A stretch of 21,480 nt of DNA, taken from CAYUVV01 sp964461325 (GTDB lineage: Bacteria > Patescibacteriota > Minisyncoccia > Phycocordibacterales > JACOZG01). Under the pieces are notes generated by a model that worked only from the letters and a program-made list of their open reading frames with translations, was not told the origin of the DNA and searched no databases. Each line of letters begins with the position of its first letter. Position 1 is the first letter of the stretch. Shown in pieces: positions 1 through 6,989 of this stretch. Made by a program: the position numbers and the translations under genes. The stretch covers positions 1 to 21,480 of the forward strand of contig CAYWTW010000005.1 of the NCBI GenBank assembly GCA_964461325.1, in the 5' to 3' direction.

Positions 1-190
1 ACACTCGAATTCGGTGAAGACGCATCCGACCGGCCAAGTAAGACAGAACCTCTTTTCCCGAATCCAATCGAACCCTAAACAAAACGTTAGGAAGGGCCTC
101 GATTACCACGCCGGTAACCAAGTTCTCTCGCTTATCCTCCCCGCCTGTTTGGTCGGGTTGACCAACCGGGTCAAAATTACGAGCGGCCAT
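1..190 (-). CDS. infA: Translation initiation factor IF-1 (3' part outside window)
   Basis: This is the first 63 codons of IF-1, the small S1/OB-fold factor that binds the 30S A site during initiation. The minus-strand reading from the ATG at 190 gives a recognisable IF-1 core: VTGVVIEALPNVLFRVRL followed by SGKEVLSYLAGRMR and HRIRV, which matches the family's EALPN..FRV and (S/A)GKMR..(Y/H)IR positions. An in-frame TGA lies five codons upstream and no other ATG or GTG lies before the core, so the start is firm; it gives an N-terminal extension of about 17 residues compared with E. coli IF-1. No Shine-Dalgarno is visible. A candidate promoter lies at 225-253, overlapping the end of the upstream gene. 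The C-terminus is cut by the window edge. Confidence 0.93.
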   Translation of the reverse strand, partial: MAARNFDPVGQPDQTGGEDKRENLVTGVVIEALPNVLFRVRLDSGKEVLSYLAGRMRLHRIRV

Positions 191-224
191 TAAAGCAGAA
201 ACTCATAATTAAAGAGGTTCCGTT

Positions 225-253
225 ATGCTAGCAAGCTAGCTTACGAACGTCAA
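225..253 (-). promoter_or_regulatory. Candidate promoter of infA with overlapping palindrome
   Basis: On the minus strand TTGACG (248-253) is followed after 17 bases by TAGCAT (225-230), a good sigma70-type spacing with 5/6 and 4/6 matches. The predicted start is near 218, giving a leader of about 28 nt. The -10 and the spacer are overlapped by two GCTAGC palindromes (227-232 and 235-240), with the 10-bp palindrome AAGCTAGCTT at 233-242, a possible operator. The -35 overlaps the stop codon of the upstream gene. Confidence 0.5.
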
Positions 254-1539
254 GACTCATTAATGGAGGGCTGGGAAATCTCGATTTTTATGCTTTCCGA
301 GTCATCAGGAAAACCCCATAACCAGGGCGGACGGAAACGTAAATCGTATTTCTCAATCCGCTTATCCTCAAGAATTAAAGCATCGAGACGGCTACGTTCC
401 GCTCCCACCAAAGCGGTTCTTATTTCGTCGGCCTGGAGATCTGACGCCACCAACAAACGTCCGCTTAAATCAAAGGTTAATTGGCCCAAATTTTCTCCCG
501 AAACGCCTTCGGTTAGGACAACGAATTTTAGATCGTCCAAATTGAGCACCACGGGATTAGCGGGAATTTCGTAACCGAGCAACGAACGCACCAATTGATC
601 ACTTAGATCAACTCGACGAAACACCGCCGCAGTCCACGATGCATTTTCCGTGACGGTCACCTGCGTCGTCCCGGCCGGCTCGATTTTCTCCTGCGCTTCC
701 ATGGACGCGATCGGGTAAACAATCATCTCTGCTGGCACAGAAGACCGCGCGTCAGCCAAAAGTTTAGTTTCTAGGTTGGCCAACATTGTTTGGCGCGCCG
801 TCTGCAAATCAGAATCAGCGGGTAACAGCCGAGCGCCGCTACCGCCGCCAGTAAAAGACTCTTTTGATTCAGCGTAGAAATTCTCAAACCGCGGATCGCC
901 CTTAAAACCCGGGATAGTAAATTTAGTCGGTCCGATATTCTGCTCGGCGCCTGGCTCATCAGCCGTCACCATGACCTCAATCGCTCCGGGTTCAATTTGT
1001 CCGTCAACTTTCCGATAACCGGGCACGGTTATCGGCTTGCTAATTCGATAAATTTTTCCCTCCGGCGACTCAAAACGAGTGCGCGCGATTAAATTTTGCG
1101 GGCTGGCACTGTGATTATTATAAACCGTAATCAGGCCGCTCGCCGGGGTCGGTTCGGCGTCGGTTTCGGTGGCTGACAAAGTCTGTTCCAAGCTTCCCTC
1201 TAGAGTAATCAGCTGATAGGCCAACGGCGCGGCGGCAGATTCGGCATTAGCCACCAATCGAGCGTTAACTTCGGCAATTAACACTCGAGGATAAATCGTT
1301 ACCAACGCCTGGCCCCAGAATTGAGTGGCTAACCAAGCAATCACCAGAATAATCACCACCCCGCCCAAACCAAACCACCACCATCGTTTTTGACTCATTG
1401 GCGCATTTATTGTTAACTCATAATTATTAGCTTCGTGATCGTCGCCCGGCCGACGCACTCCGTCACCAGCGGCCGCGCTGTTGGTTTTTGGCAACACCTC
1501 GCGCAGGCTCGGTTTAGATCGTTTAATATCTTGAATCAT
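250..1539 (-). CDS. Single-TM protein with baseplate J-like extracytoplasmic domain
   Basis: A 429-aa protein with a cytoplasmic N-terminal tail of about 50 residues, one strong TM segment at about 54-75 (after KRWWW), and a large outside domain. The outside domain contains the pattern ASGLITVYNNHSASPQ, then TRFESPEGKIYRISK and TVPGYR, which I recognise from baseplate-J-like proteins common in CPR genomes. The ATG overlaps the stop of the preceding gene as ATGA (1536-1539), so the two are translationally coupled. The coupled partner is an actin-fold PilM/FtsA-like protein; a short cytoplasmic tail plus single TM next to such a protein recalls PilN beside PilM, so an envelope or pilus-related assembly role is possible but is inference. 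No signal peptidase site is evident; the protein is probably a type II anchor. Confidence 0.6.
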   Translation of the reverse strand: MIQDIKRSKPSLREVLPKTNSAAAGDGVRRPGDDHEANNYELTINAPMSQKRWWWFGLGGVVIILVIAWLATQFWGQALVTIYPRVLIAEVNARLVANAESAAAPLAYQLITLEGSLEQTLSATETDAEPTPASGLITVYNNHSASPQNLIARTRFESPEGKIYRISKPITVPGYRKVDGQIEPGAIEVMVTADEPGAEQNIGPTKFTIPGFKGDPRFENFYAESKESFTGGGSGARLLPADSDLQTARQTMLANLETKLLADARSSVPAEMIVYPIASMEAQEKIEPAGTTQVTVTENASWTAAVFRRVDLSDQLVRSLLGYEIPANPVVLNLDDLKFVVLTEGVSGENLGQLTFDLSGRLLVASDLQADEIRTALVGAERSRLDALILEDKRIEKYDLRFRPPWLWGFPDDSESIKIEISQPSINES

Positions 1540-2711
1540 GATTTAATTTTATCACAAAAGATGCCGCCCAACACCAAGCGCAGATCGGACGGCGGGTTAA
1601 GTCCGTCACCGCAATAACCGGCCAACCATCTTTCATCAAGCGATTCCGGGTGAAGTTTGGTGCTATTAACCACTAAGCCCGAGTCTTCTGACGCTCGCGT
1701 TAACCAATCCACGAAAACCCCGCCAAAGGGATTGGTGGCGATAACTCTGATCTCCGGAGAAAGTAAAAATTGATCCAAAGACTGGTCAAGATTCTCGTAA
1801 AAAGGTTTGCGCCAACTATCGGCTTCTTGCTGGAAGAATTTTTTAATTTTTTGAGCGACGACCGCGGTCTGTTGATCGGCAAAATAAAGGCGGAGAGCCG
1901 ATTCCGCTTCCGCGGGTACGGTCTGGAAAACCGTCGCGTAACGCCGGATTAGATGATTCGTCCCGAAAGGAAAAGAGAAGGTTTCGAGCAAAACCCCGCT
2001 GGTCATAATCGCCACTTCGGTAATCTCTTCCTCGACGTTAACCAATACTAAATTCAATTCTTTAGGGAAAATCAACCGGGCCAGACGATACAGGACGAAA
2101 GAGAATGGATGGAAAGACAGACTGCGCCAATGCTCGCCCTGCAAAATTATTTCAAAACGATTGAGAATCACGCTAGGAACGAGACAAAAATACATGGCGA
2201 TTTCGGCTTCGGAGGCCAAACCCCGACCGGTAGATGGAACTTCGTAACCATTGAGCTTAAGGCGCAGGAGACGCTTTTCCGCTAGACGATAATGATCATC
2301 AACCGCGGAACCCAGGTTTCGGCCCAAAGCCGCTTGCGCGCTAACAAATTTTTCGGCTTCGCGGTTGATGATTGCCGAAACTGAGCGCGGCGTAAACCAA
2401 CGCGGTTCACCATGGCGCCAACGAATAATTTTCGTCCGGTCGATGTAAAACGGCGAAGATAAAAAACAATGGCCGATGATTTTTTGCCGGCCGCTCGCCC
2501 GCCGCACCGCCGAGGCGGTGCGGCGCAGGGCCTCAACCAGCTGATTGAGCATCAATTCAAAATTCTCCCCCGCGCCGAGCGCGATATCCTCATGATGAAC
2601 GAGCGTCGCCTCACGGCAAATCTGGGAACCGGGACGGGACGAGGTGGGAGCAAGCAAAGCCCCGCTTACCCCGTGACTATGGATATCAATGACGCCCAGA
2701 ATGTCTTGCAT
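1536..2711 (-). CDS. PilM/FtsA-like actin-fold protein, nucleotide loops degenerate
   Basis: A 391-aa soluble protein. The layout fits the FtsA/PilM branch of the actin/Hsp70 superfamily: an N-terminal beta hairpin with VIDIHSHGVSGALL (8-20) in the place of phosphate-1, an SHS2-like segment RLLRLKLNGYEV (147-158), a phosphate-2-like strand LVLVNVEEEITEVAIM (221-236), and FPFGTNHLIRRYATVF followed by AEAESALR (about 247-274), as in PilM and FtsA. The glycines and aspartate expected in both phosphate loops are replaced, so ATP binding may be lost. The gene starts after a terminator of the gene upstream and has its own promoter; its stop overlaps the start of the J-like membrane protein gene. 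Membership of the fold is fairly likely; the exact role (pilus, division or other envelope complex) is unknown. Confidence 0.55.
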   Translation of the reverse strand: MQDILGVIDIHSHGVSGALLAPTSSRPGSQICREATLVHHEDIALGAGENFELMLNQLVEALRRTASAVRRASGRQKIIGHCFLSSPFYIDRTKIIRWRHGEPRWFTPRSVSAIINREAEKFVSAQAALGRNLGSAVDDHYRLAEKRLLRLKLNGYEVPSTGRGLASEAEIAMYFCLVPSVILNRFEIILQGEHWRSLSFHPFSFVLYRLARLIFPKELNLVLVNVEEEITEVAIMTSGVLLETFSFPFGTNHLIRRYATVFQTVPAEAESALRLYFADQQTAVVAQKIKKFFQQEADSWRKPFYENLDQSLDQFLLSPEIRVIATNPFGGVFVDWLTRASEDSGLVVNSTKLHPESLDERWLAGYCGDGLNPPSDLRLVLGGIFCDKIKS

Positions 2712-2720
2712 TACTCCCTA

Positions 2721-2749
2721 ATTCTAAAATCTTTGCCGTGTGGAAGCAA
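2721..2749 (-). promoter_or_regulatory. Promoter of the PilM/FtsA-like gene, near-leaderless
   Basis: Minus-strand TTGCTT (2744-2749), a 17-base spacer and TAGAAT (2721-2726, 5/6 match). The -10 ends nine bases before the ATG, predicting a leader of about three nucleotides. A terminator at 2759-2799 separates this gene from the one upstream, so a promoter is needed within 2712-2758, which supports the call. Confidence 0.5.
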
Positions 2750-2758
2750 TGGATAACC

Positions 2759-2799
2759 AAAAAAACCCCGCGACCAGAATAAGAATATGGTAGCGGGGT
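2759..2799 (-). terminator. Intrinsic terminator of the 78-aa membrane protein gene
   Basis: Arms AACCCCGC (2763-2770) and GCGGGGTT (2792-2799) pair perfectly. The stem continues after a 1x1 mismatch with ACCA/TGGT around an 11-base loop. On the minus strand the stem runs into a T tract (2759-2764); on the plus strand no T tract follows. Confidence 0.88.
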
Positions 2800-2810
2800 T
2801 GGCCGGATTG

Positions 2811-3047
2811 TCACGACGATTTCTTTTTCCAAAACCACTCGTAAACGCCGAATAGCCAAGAAATCGTGTAGGCGATGCTTAAAACAAACAGGCCCCACTG
2901 TTCGTTATAAATGGTGGTGAAAAACCAGAAAGGTTGTTGGGTCAAACCCAATACAAACCCCCAACGGTTTTTCTTGGCCACCATAAAAAGAGCCGCGAGG
3001 CCGAAAACAGCGATGGCCACCTGCGAGATTACGTTAAGTTCACTCAA
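2811..3047 (-). CDS. Small conserved inner-membrane protein (78 aa)
   Basis: A very hydrophobic 78-aa protein with about three short membrane segments. The stretch GFVLGLTQQPFWFFTTIY followed by QWGLFVLSIAYTISW resembles a family of small membrane proteins found in bacteria and phages with the pattern G..LGL..QPFW......QWG.F.LS..YT..W; I know no established function for them. The start is TTG at 3047, chosen because a strong Shine-Dalgarno GAGGAGG (3054-3060) sits six bases upstream; the only nearer ATG (3052) runs into a stop after two codons. The gene is a single-gene unit with a terminator directly downstream. It is one of the few genes here with a strong ribosome binding site. Confidence 0.75.
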   Translation of the reverse strand: MSELNVISQVAIAVFGLAALFMVAKKNRWGFVLGLTQQPFWFFTTIYNEQWGLFVLSIAYTISWLFGVYEWFWKKKSS

Positions 3048-3139
3048 GGCATGCCTCCTCGTTTATCTACAAAGACCATACCCAACGGCCGAAGACTCTG
3101 CTTCTATTGCTATCACACATTTGAAAAAAAGAAGTGGGA

Positions 3140-3168
3140 TGGCGATAAATGATTAATTGTGTTAAAAT
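3140..3168 (+). promoter_or_regulatory. Candidate extended -10 promoter for the 145-aa gene
   Basis: TGT TAAAAT at 3160-3168 is an extended -10 element with a 5/6 hexamer; the -35 position (3140-3145, TGGCGA) is weak, as is usual for extended -10 promoters. The predicted start near 3175 gives a leader of about 63 nt that begins with the stem-loop at 3180-3198. Confidence 0.45.
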
Positions 3169-3179
3169 AATTGACGGAA

Positions 3180-3198
3180 ATCAGATGAGGGATCTGAT
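3180..3198 (+). promoter_or_regulatory. Perfect 7-bp inverted repeat in the 5' leader
   Basis: ATCAGAT (3180-3186) and ATCTGAT (3192-3198) are exact inverted repeats around a five-base loop GAGGG. The repeat falls within a few bases of the predicted transcript 5' end. It could be an mRNA-stabilising 5' stem-loop, or an operator if it acts as DNA. The loop contains GAGG, which could imitate a ribosome binding site. Confidence 0.4.
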
Positions 3199-3237
3199 CA
3201 GGACAAGCTAAGTAAATAGCGTGAGAGGAAATTGAGA

Positions 3238-3675
3238 ATGAAAAAGCTGGGGCTGACGATGATCACTGTTTTTGTATTCTTGGGGCTGGGGCTGTATCTG
3301 TCGCGTTCTGAGGATTCCTCGGTGTCATCAGAAGAGCTCACGTCACTAACATACCGAGGGCCAATAAGTAACCAGACTTTTTTGATTACTTGCGGGCCTG
3401 ACGGTGTTTGGTTGCGAATTTACGGCGATAGTCTGCCGCCAGAGAAGGAGGAGAGCGCCCTTAACCTCGAAGCAAGGCATTTGGTAATTGGCTCGATCGA
3501 CAGCCGAATGCCGCTTGGCACGAGTGGATTTTCCTTCCAATTCTTTGGCGTTCCTGCCCCGCGCTATGACGACTCGGGCAGAGACGAGCACCAGAACGGA
3601 AGACTTGTTTTCGCCCCTCGGGGCAAACTGGTGGGCAGAACGTTGCTCGCTTATGGAGCAGATCTTCCAAACTAA
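3238..3675 (+). CDS. Membrane-anchored or secreted protein of unknown function (145 aa)
   Basis: I do not recognise a family. The N-terminus MKKLGLTMITVFVFLGLGLY has two lysines followed by a hydrophobic stretch of about 18 residues, so it is a signal peptide or single anchor; no lipobox is seen. The remaining about 120 residues are soluble and beta-rich in appearance, with one cysteine (in LITCGPDGVW). I chose ATG 3238 rather than the in-frame TTG at 3232, because the purine-rich site AGAGGAA (3224-3230) is better spaced to the ATG. The gene stands alone on the plus strand with its own promoter, leader and strong terminator. Its codon use is rich in CTG and GGG at the start, unlike the core genes nearby, which may mean a separate origin. 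Confidence 0.65.
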   Translation: MKKLGLTMITVFVFLGLGLYLSRSEDSSVSSEELTSLTYRGPISNQTFLITCGPDGVWLRIYGDSLPPEKEESALNLEARHLVIGSIDSRMPLGTSGFSFQFFGVPAPRYDDSGRDEHQNGRLVFAPRGKLVGRTLLAYGADLPN

Positions 3676-3701
3676 TCCGGCTCAAAAACCATCACCCTGT
3701 T

Positions 3702-3734
3702 ACGCCCCGCGCCAAAAGCGTCGGGGCGTTTTTT
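3702..3734 (+). terminator. Intrinsic terminator of the 145-aa gene
   Basis: ACGCCCCG (3702-3709) pairs with CGGGGCGT (3722-3729), with a further inner CGC/GCG pairing around a CAAAA-type loop. A T run (3729-3734) follows on the plus strand. The minus strand lacks a T run, so alaS reading towards it is not obviously terminated here. Confidence 0.9.
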
Positions 3735-3740
3735 CAAGGG

Positions 3741-5513
3741 TTACCCTTGGAGCAATTTAGCCTTGATGCGCCGAACACCGGCCGCAGTTGGCTCTTCTTT
3801 CAAAATTTTGATTCCGCCAATCTCGCCGGTGCTCGCCACGTGCGGCCCACCGCAAAACTCACGGCTGAAAATATGTTCGCCTTCGCCAATCGTATAAACC
3901 GACACGGTGTCGCCATACTTGGCGCCGAATTCCATTTCCGCGCCTAATTTTTCGGCTTCCGTTTTCGGCATTTCCTGGCGCGTCACCGGCAAATCGGCTT
4001 CGATTTTTTCGTTCACCAATTGTTCGACTTTCTGTTTCTCGTCGTCCGTTAGTTTGCGGCCAAAACCAAAGTCGAGCCGCAAACGCTCTTCGTTGATGTT
4101 CGAACCACGCTGTTTAACGTCCGTACCCAGCACTTGTTTGAGCGCCGCCAGCAATAAGTGATGAGCGGTATGGAGCTTAATCGTCGGGAGCTCATGGTTA
4201 GCCAGACCGCCCGTGAACTTCTTGTCCAAACCGGCCCGCGAAACGTCTTGATGTTTGGCAAACTCTAAATTGAATCCCGACTCATCCACGTCTTGCCCCG
4301 AATCACGGGCCAAATCCTTGATAATTTCTAAAGTTAAACCGTAGGTTTGATACAAATCAAACGCCTCTCGGCCCGAGATTTTTGCCGAACGCAAGCGCGA
4401 GGGAGCGGGGTATCGCCGAGCAAACTCTTTGAGCCCCTTGCCCAAGGTCGTCTCAAATTTCGCCACCTCCGACCAAAATTCATTCATGATGTTTTCTTTT
4501 TCGAAGATAAGTTTTTTATAATCCCCAAACGGTCCGTACTCATTAATGGCCTTAGTCATCGTCTCTTTTAAATCTTCGACCGGCAAAGACAATCTATTTG
4601 CTTGGACGATTAATCTCCTAATAATCCTTCGCAAAATATAACCAGCCCCTTTATTGGACGGTCGCACGCCATCGGCGAGAAGAAAAACAGTGCCACGAAG
4701 ATGATCGGCGATGATGCGAGCCGGTCGTAAGTTGTGTTCGCCGGCACTCCGTAACAAATTTGTAAAATCAAATAAATCAGTCTCGAAAATATTTTTGGTC
4801 TTCTGGACGATCATCGCCAAGCGTTCAAGACCCATACCGGTGTCTATCCCCAACGGCGCGAGCGGCTCGAGTTTTTTATCCGCGGCGCCGGCGAGCAAGT
4901 CCTCGCGCGAACCATTGTAAAAAAACTGATTGAAAACGATATTCCAAATTTCCACCGTTTCGCCCGCGGCATTCTCGCAGTAAATCTCGGTCGTTGGGCC
5001 GCAGGGGCCGGCATTGCCCGTCGGTCCCCAAAATACGTCGGCCATCCCCTCTTTCTTAACCAACAGTTTAGAATCAAGTGAACGCCAAATCGCGGCCGAT
5101 TCCTCATCGGCCGGCACGCCAGCTCCACTATCACCGCCAAACACCGTCACATAGGCAATGGGCAATTTTAATTCTTGAGTGATAAACTCATAAGCGTAAG
5201 TAACGGCCTCTTTTTTTCCGTAGCCACCAAAGGAGAAGTTGCCGAGCATCTCGAAAAAAGTTAGGTGGGTATCATCGCCGACTTCGTCGATGTCGGTGGT
5301 GCGAAAGCATTTTTGTACCGAGACGGTATTCCGAGCGCCAAAATTCTTTTCCGGGTCGGCGTCACCGGTATAGTAGGGTTTGAATTGCTGCATTCCCGCT
5401 GTCGTCAAAAGCACCGACGGGTCAGCGGGCACGAGCGATGACGACGGCACCGCCTTATGCCCTCGCGCCGCAAAAAAGTCCAAAAACTTTTGCCGAATTT
5501 CGCTCGCTCGCAT
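3741..5513 (-). CDS. alaS: Alanyl-tRNA synthetase lacking the C-Ala domain
   Basis: Charges tRNA-Ala with alanine. The N-terminal class II catalytic core is clear (RQKFLDFFAARGHKAVPSSS, then QPF-type motif QQFKPYYTG, FEMLGNFSFGGY, FWGPTGNAGPCGPTTEIY, GLERLAM). The tRNA-recognition region follows, then the editing domain with its zinc ligands H448 and H452 (HTAHH) and C554/H558 (CGGPH). The protein ends at residue 590 just after the editing domain, with IGGIKILKEEPTAAGVRRI as the usual boundary, whereas bacterial AlaRS is normally about 875 aa; the dimerising, tRNA-elbow-binding C-Ala domain is missing. This is a natural short form rather than a broken gene, because the stop is clean and the next feature is separate. 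The start is ATG 5513 with no Shine-Dalgarno but TAAGAT exactly six bases upstream. A tRNA-Ala gene lies at the right edge. Confidence 0.97.
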   Translation of the reverse strand: MRASEIRQKFLDFFAARGHKAVPSSSLVPADPSVLLTTAGMQQFKPYYTGDADPEKNFGARNTVSVQKCFRTTDIDEVGDDTHLTFFEMLGNFSFGGYGKKEAVTYAYEFITQELKLPIAYVTVFGGDSGAGVPADEESAAIWRSLDSKLLVKKEGMADVFWGPTGNAGPCGPTTEIYCENAAGETVEIWNIVFNQFFYNGSREDLLAGAADKKLEPLAPLGIDTGMGLERLAMIVQKTKNIFETDLFDFTNLLRSAGEHNLRPARIIADHLRGTVFLLADGVRPSNKGAGYILRRIIRRLIVQANRLSLPVEDLKETMTKAINEYGPFGDYKKLIFEKENIMNEFWSEVAKFETTLGKGLKEFARRYPAPSRLRSAKISGREAFDLYQTYGLTLEIIKDLARDSGQDVDESGFNLEFAKHQDVSRAGLDKKFTGGLANHELPTIKLHTAHHLLLAALKQVLGTDVKQRGSNINEERLRLDFGFGRKLTDDEKQKVEQLVNEKIEADLPVTRQEMPKTEAEKLGAEMEFGAKYGDTVSVYTIGEGEHIFSREFCGGPHVASTGEIGGIKILKEEPTAAGVRRIKAKLLQG

Positions 5514-5519
5514 AACGCT

Positions 5520-5525
5520 ATCTTA
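5520..5525 (-). promoter_or_regulatory. -10 element of alaS, leaderless geometry
   Basis: TAAGAT on the minus strand is followed by six bases and then the alaS ATG (5513). This is the TAnnnT-N6-ATG arrangement typical of leaderless transcripts, and the hexamer is identical to that of secE. The -35 is weak (TTGTTT at 15-base spacing). A terminator at 5560-5600 isolates alaS from the Nudix gene, so a promoter must lie in this gap. Confidence 0.45.
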
Positions 5526-5559
5526 AATTAAAGTGTCGCAAAACAAAAGGAGCGTCGTA

Positions 5560-5600
5560 ATAAAACAATAGCGCCGGTGCCCCAATCAGGACCCCGGCGC
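5560..5600 (-). terminator. Intrinsic terminator of the Nudix gene
   Basis: GCGCCGG (5571-5577) pairs with CCGGCGC (5594-5600) around a 16-base loop. On the minus strand the stem is followed by a T-rich stretch (TATTGTTTTATTA, 5558-5570). On the plus strand TTTTATTT also follows, so the hairpin could work in both directions, although no plus-strand gene ends here. Confidence 0.7.
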
Positions 5601-5607
5601 TTTTATT

Positions 5608-6123
5608 TCAGCGATTTTTCCTTCGCTCATCTCGGAACAAACCAAGCCAATCAGAGGCCCAGACCCAGGCGCGCTGTTGGGCTGTGCCGCGGAGAAAGTC
5701 AGACACCTCATCGGGGTTCAACCACAAAAAATCATGCGGCTGATTAGGTTTAATTTCACGACGTTTTCGATTACGCAAACGGCACAAAACAACGGTGGTC
5801 GGCGCCTTACGATTTTCGTATTTGTGTGCCGCGTAGTAGAACGCCAAATATTCACCCAACACGGTCACCACCTCGACGTCCTCAAAACCCGTCTCTTCAA
5901 TAATTTCTCTTAGAGCAGCCTGTTCGGCAGTCTCGCCCGGCTCAACTCCGCCCATCACAAATGTGCGATAACCGCCTTTTTCCTCCTCCCACCGCAAAAC
6001 ACCGATTCGGCGTTTCTCGCCATCAAAAAGCACCGCATTAACAATCTGGCGTTCGACCAGAGAAATCCCCGACCGGCGCTTCGTGCTTTTATCTTCAAAG
6101 ACCAAACGAGATGACGTAGTCAT
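5608..6123 (-). CDS. Nudix hydrolase family protein
   Basis: Hydrolyses a nucleoside diphosphate linked to another moiety, with Mg2+ held by the Nudix box. The complete box GX5EX7REUXEEXGU is present as GGVEPGETAEQAAL followed by REIIEETGF; substrate cannot be read from the sequence. The C-terminal region has a WLNPDEVSDFL segment typical of this fold. I prefer ATG 6123 (171 aa) to the upstream ATG at 6183 because GAAAGGGG (6131-6138) is a good Shine-Dalgarno seven bases upstream, and because the longer form would run into the divergent secE promoter. It is a single-gene unit with its own terminator. A possible promoter TTGTTT-N17-TAGTGT (-10 at 6147-6152) is weak. Confidence 0.88.
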   Translation of the reverse strand: MTTSSRLVFEDKSTKRRSGISLVERQIVNAVLFDGEKRRIGVLRWEEEKGGYRTFVMGGVEPGETAEQAALREIIEETGFEDVEVVTVLGEYLAFYYAAHKYENRKAPTTVVLCRLRNRKRREIKPNQPHDFLWLNPDEVSDFLRGTAQQRAWVWASDWLGLFRDERRKNR

Positions 6124-6176
6124 AGGATTACCCCTTTCTGTTGGGAACACTATCATCCGTTTAAACAAAAAACAAT

Positions 6177-6204
6177 TTGACAAACGAGACGGAAACAGTA
6201 AGAT
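6177..6204 (+). promoter_or_regulatory. Promoter of secE-nusG-rplK, leaderless geometry
   Basis: A perfect -35 TTGACA (6177-6182), a 16-base spacer and TAAGAT (6199-6204). The secE ATG begins six bases after the -10 end, so transcription should start at or next to the A of the ATG. No Shine-Dalgarno is present. Confidence 0.7.
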
Positions 6205-6210
6205 ATTGGC

Positions 6211-6387
6211 ATGGGTTTAACCAATTATTTGAAGGAGACCAAATCGGAATTGAAACACGTGGCCTGGCCGAGCCGTCAGCAAACCATCAATTTTACCTTG
6301 GTGGTCATTGGGGTTTCGGTTTTGGTTGCCGCCATCCTTGGTCTAATTGATCTTGGCTTGGCTTACGGCTTAGAACAACTAATCTAA
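6211..6387 (+). CDS. secE: Preprotein translocase subunit SecE (58 aa)
   Basis: The smallest essential subunit of the SecYEG channel, which clamps SecY. The reading from ATG 6211 gives 58 residues: an amphipathic helix with the signature ELKHVAWPSRQQT (residues 13-25), then one TM segment at about 28-50 (FTLVVIGVSVLVAAILGLI). This is the short single-TM bacterial type. The gene lies directly before nusG with 13 bases between them, the classic secE-nusG-rplK order. It starts the operon and appears to be translated from a leaderless message. Confidence 0.95.
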   Translation: MGLTNYLKETKSELKHVAWPSRQQTINFTLVVIGVSVLVAAILGLIDLGLAYGLEQLI

Positions 6388-6400
6388 GCCCGACTTACTC

Positions 6401-6985
6401 ATGACTGAAACCACTTCCCCCTCTTCGACGCCGCCGGCGTTCGACCAAAAAGAAATTACGCCCGGCCGGCACTGGTACGCCATCCATACCTACTCCGGTT
6501 ACGAAAACACCGTCGCCCGGAATCTGAAACAGCGCATTGAGTCGCTTGGAATGGAAGACAAGATTTTTAACGTCATCGTGCCGGTGGAGAAAAAAGTCAA
6601 AATCAAAGGCGGCAAACGGGCCACGGTAGAAGAAAAAATTTATCCCGGCTACGTGCTGGTGGAAATGATCGTCACCAACGATTCTTGGTACGTCGTCCGC
6701 AACACGCCGCGCGTGACAGGCTTTGTCGGTTCGGGGGTCGTGCCAGTGCCGCTGGATAAGACGGAAATCGATAACCTCTTCCGTTTGATGGGCAAGGAGG
6801 TAGCCTCGCACGCGATCGATCTCCAGCTGGGTGAGGCGATTCAGATCGTTGACGGTCCGTTCAAAGACTTCGAGGGACGGGTGGATCAGATCGACACGGA
6901 GCGCGGCAAGGTGCGCGTTCTTGTCTCGATGTTTGGTCGGGAAACACCAGTGGAATTAGACTTTTTGCAAGTTAAGAAAATTTAA
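6401..6985 (+). CDS. nusG: Transcription termination/antitermination factor NusG
   Basis: Binds the RNA polymerase clamp, supports processivity and links to Rho and to ribosomal S10. The NGN domain starts at HWYAIHTYSGYENTVARNL (about residue 24) and includes KIYPGYVLVEM and the NTPRVTGFVG motif. The KOW domain follows with DGPFKDFEGRVDQID and the hydrophobic end FGRETPVELDF. At 194 aa it has an N-terminal Ser/Thr/Pro-rich extension of about 20 residues compared with E. coli NusG. There is no Shine-Dalgarno at ATG 6401; translation probably relies on proximity to secE. Confidence 0.98.
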   Translation: MTETTSPSSTPPAFDQKEITPGRHWYAIHTYSGYENTVARNLKQRIESLGMEDKIFNVIVPVEKKVKIKGGKRATVEEKIYPGYVLVEMIVTNDSWYVVRNTPRVTGFVGSGVVPVPLDKTEIDNLFRLMGKEVASHAIDLQLGEAIQIVDGPFKDFEGRVDQIDTERGKVRVLVSMFGRETPVELDFLQVKKI

Positions 6986-6989
6986 TTTT

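Noticed and set aside
6124..6183. Longer Nudix start at 6183
   Set aside because: The downstream ATG has a good SD, and the extra 20 residues overlap the secE -35 region.
6395..6811. 138-aa minus-strand frame
   Set aside because: Antisense of nusG; His/Phe-rich composition typical of a shadow frame.
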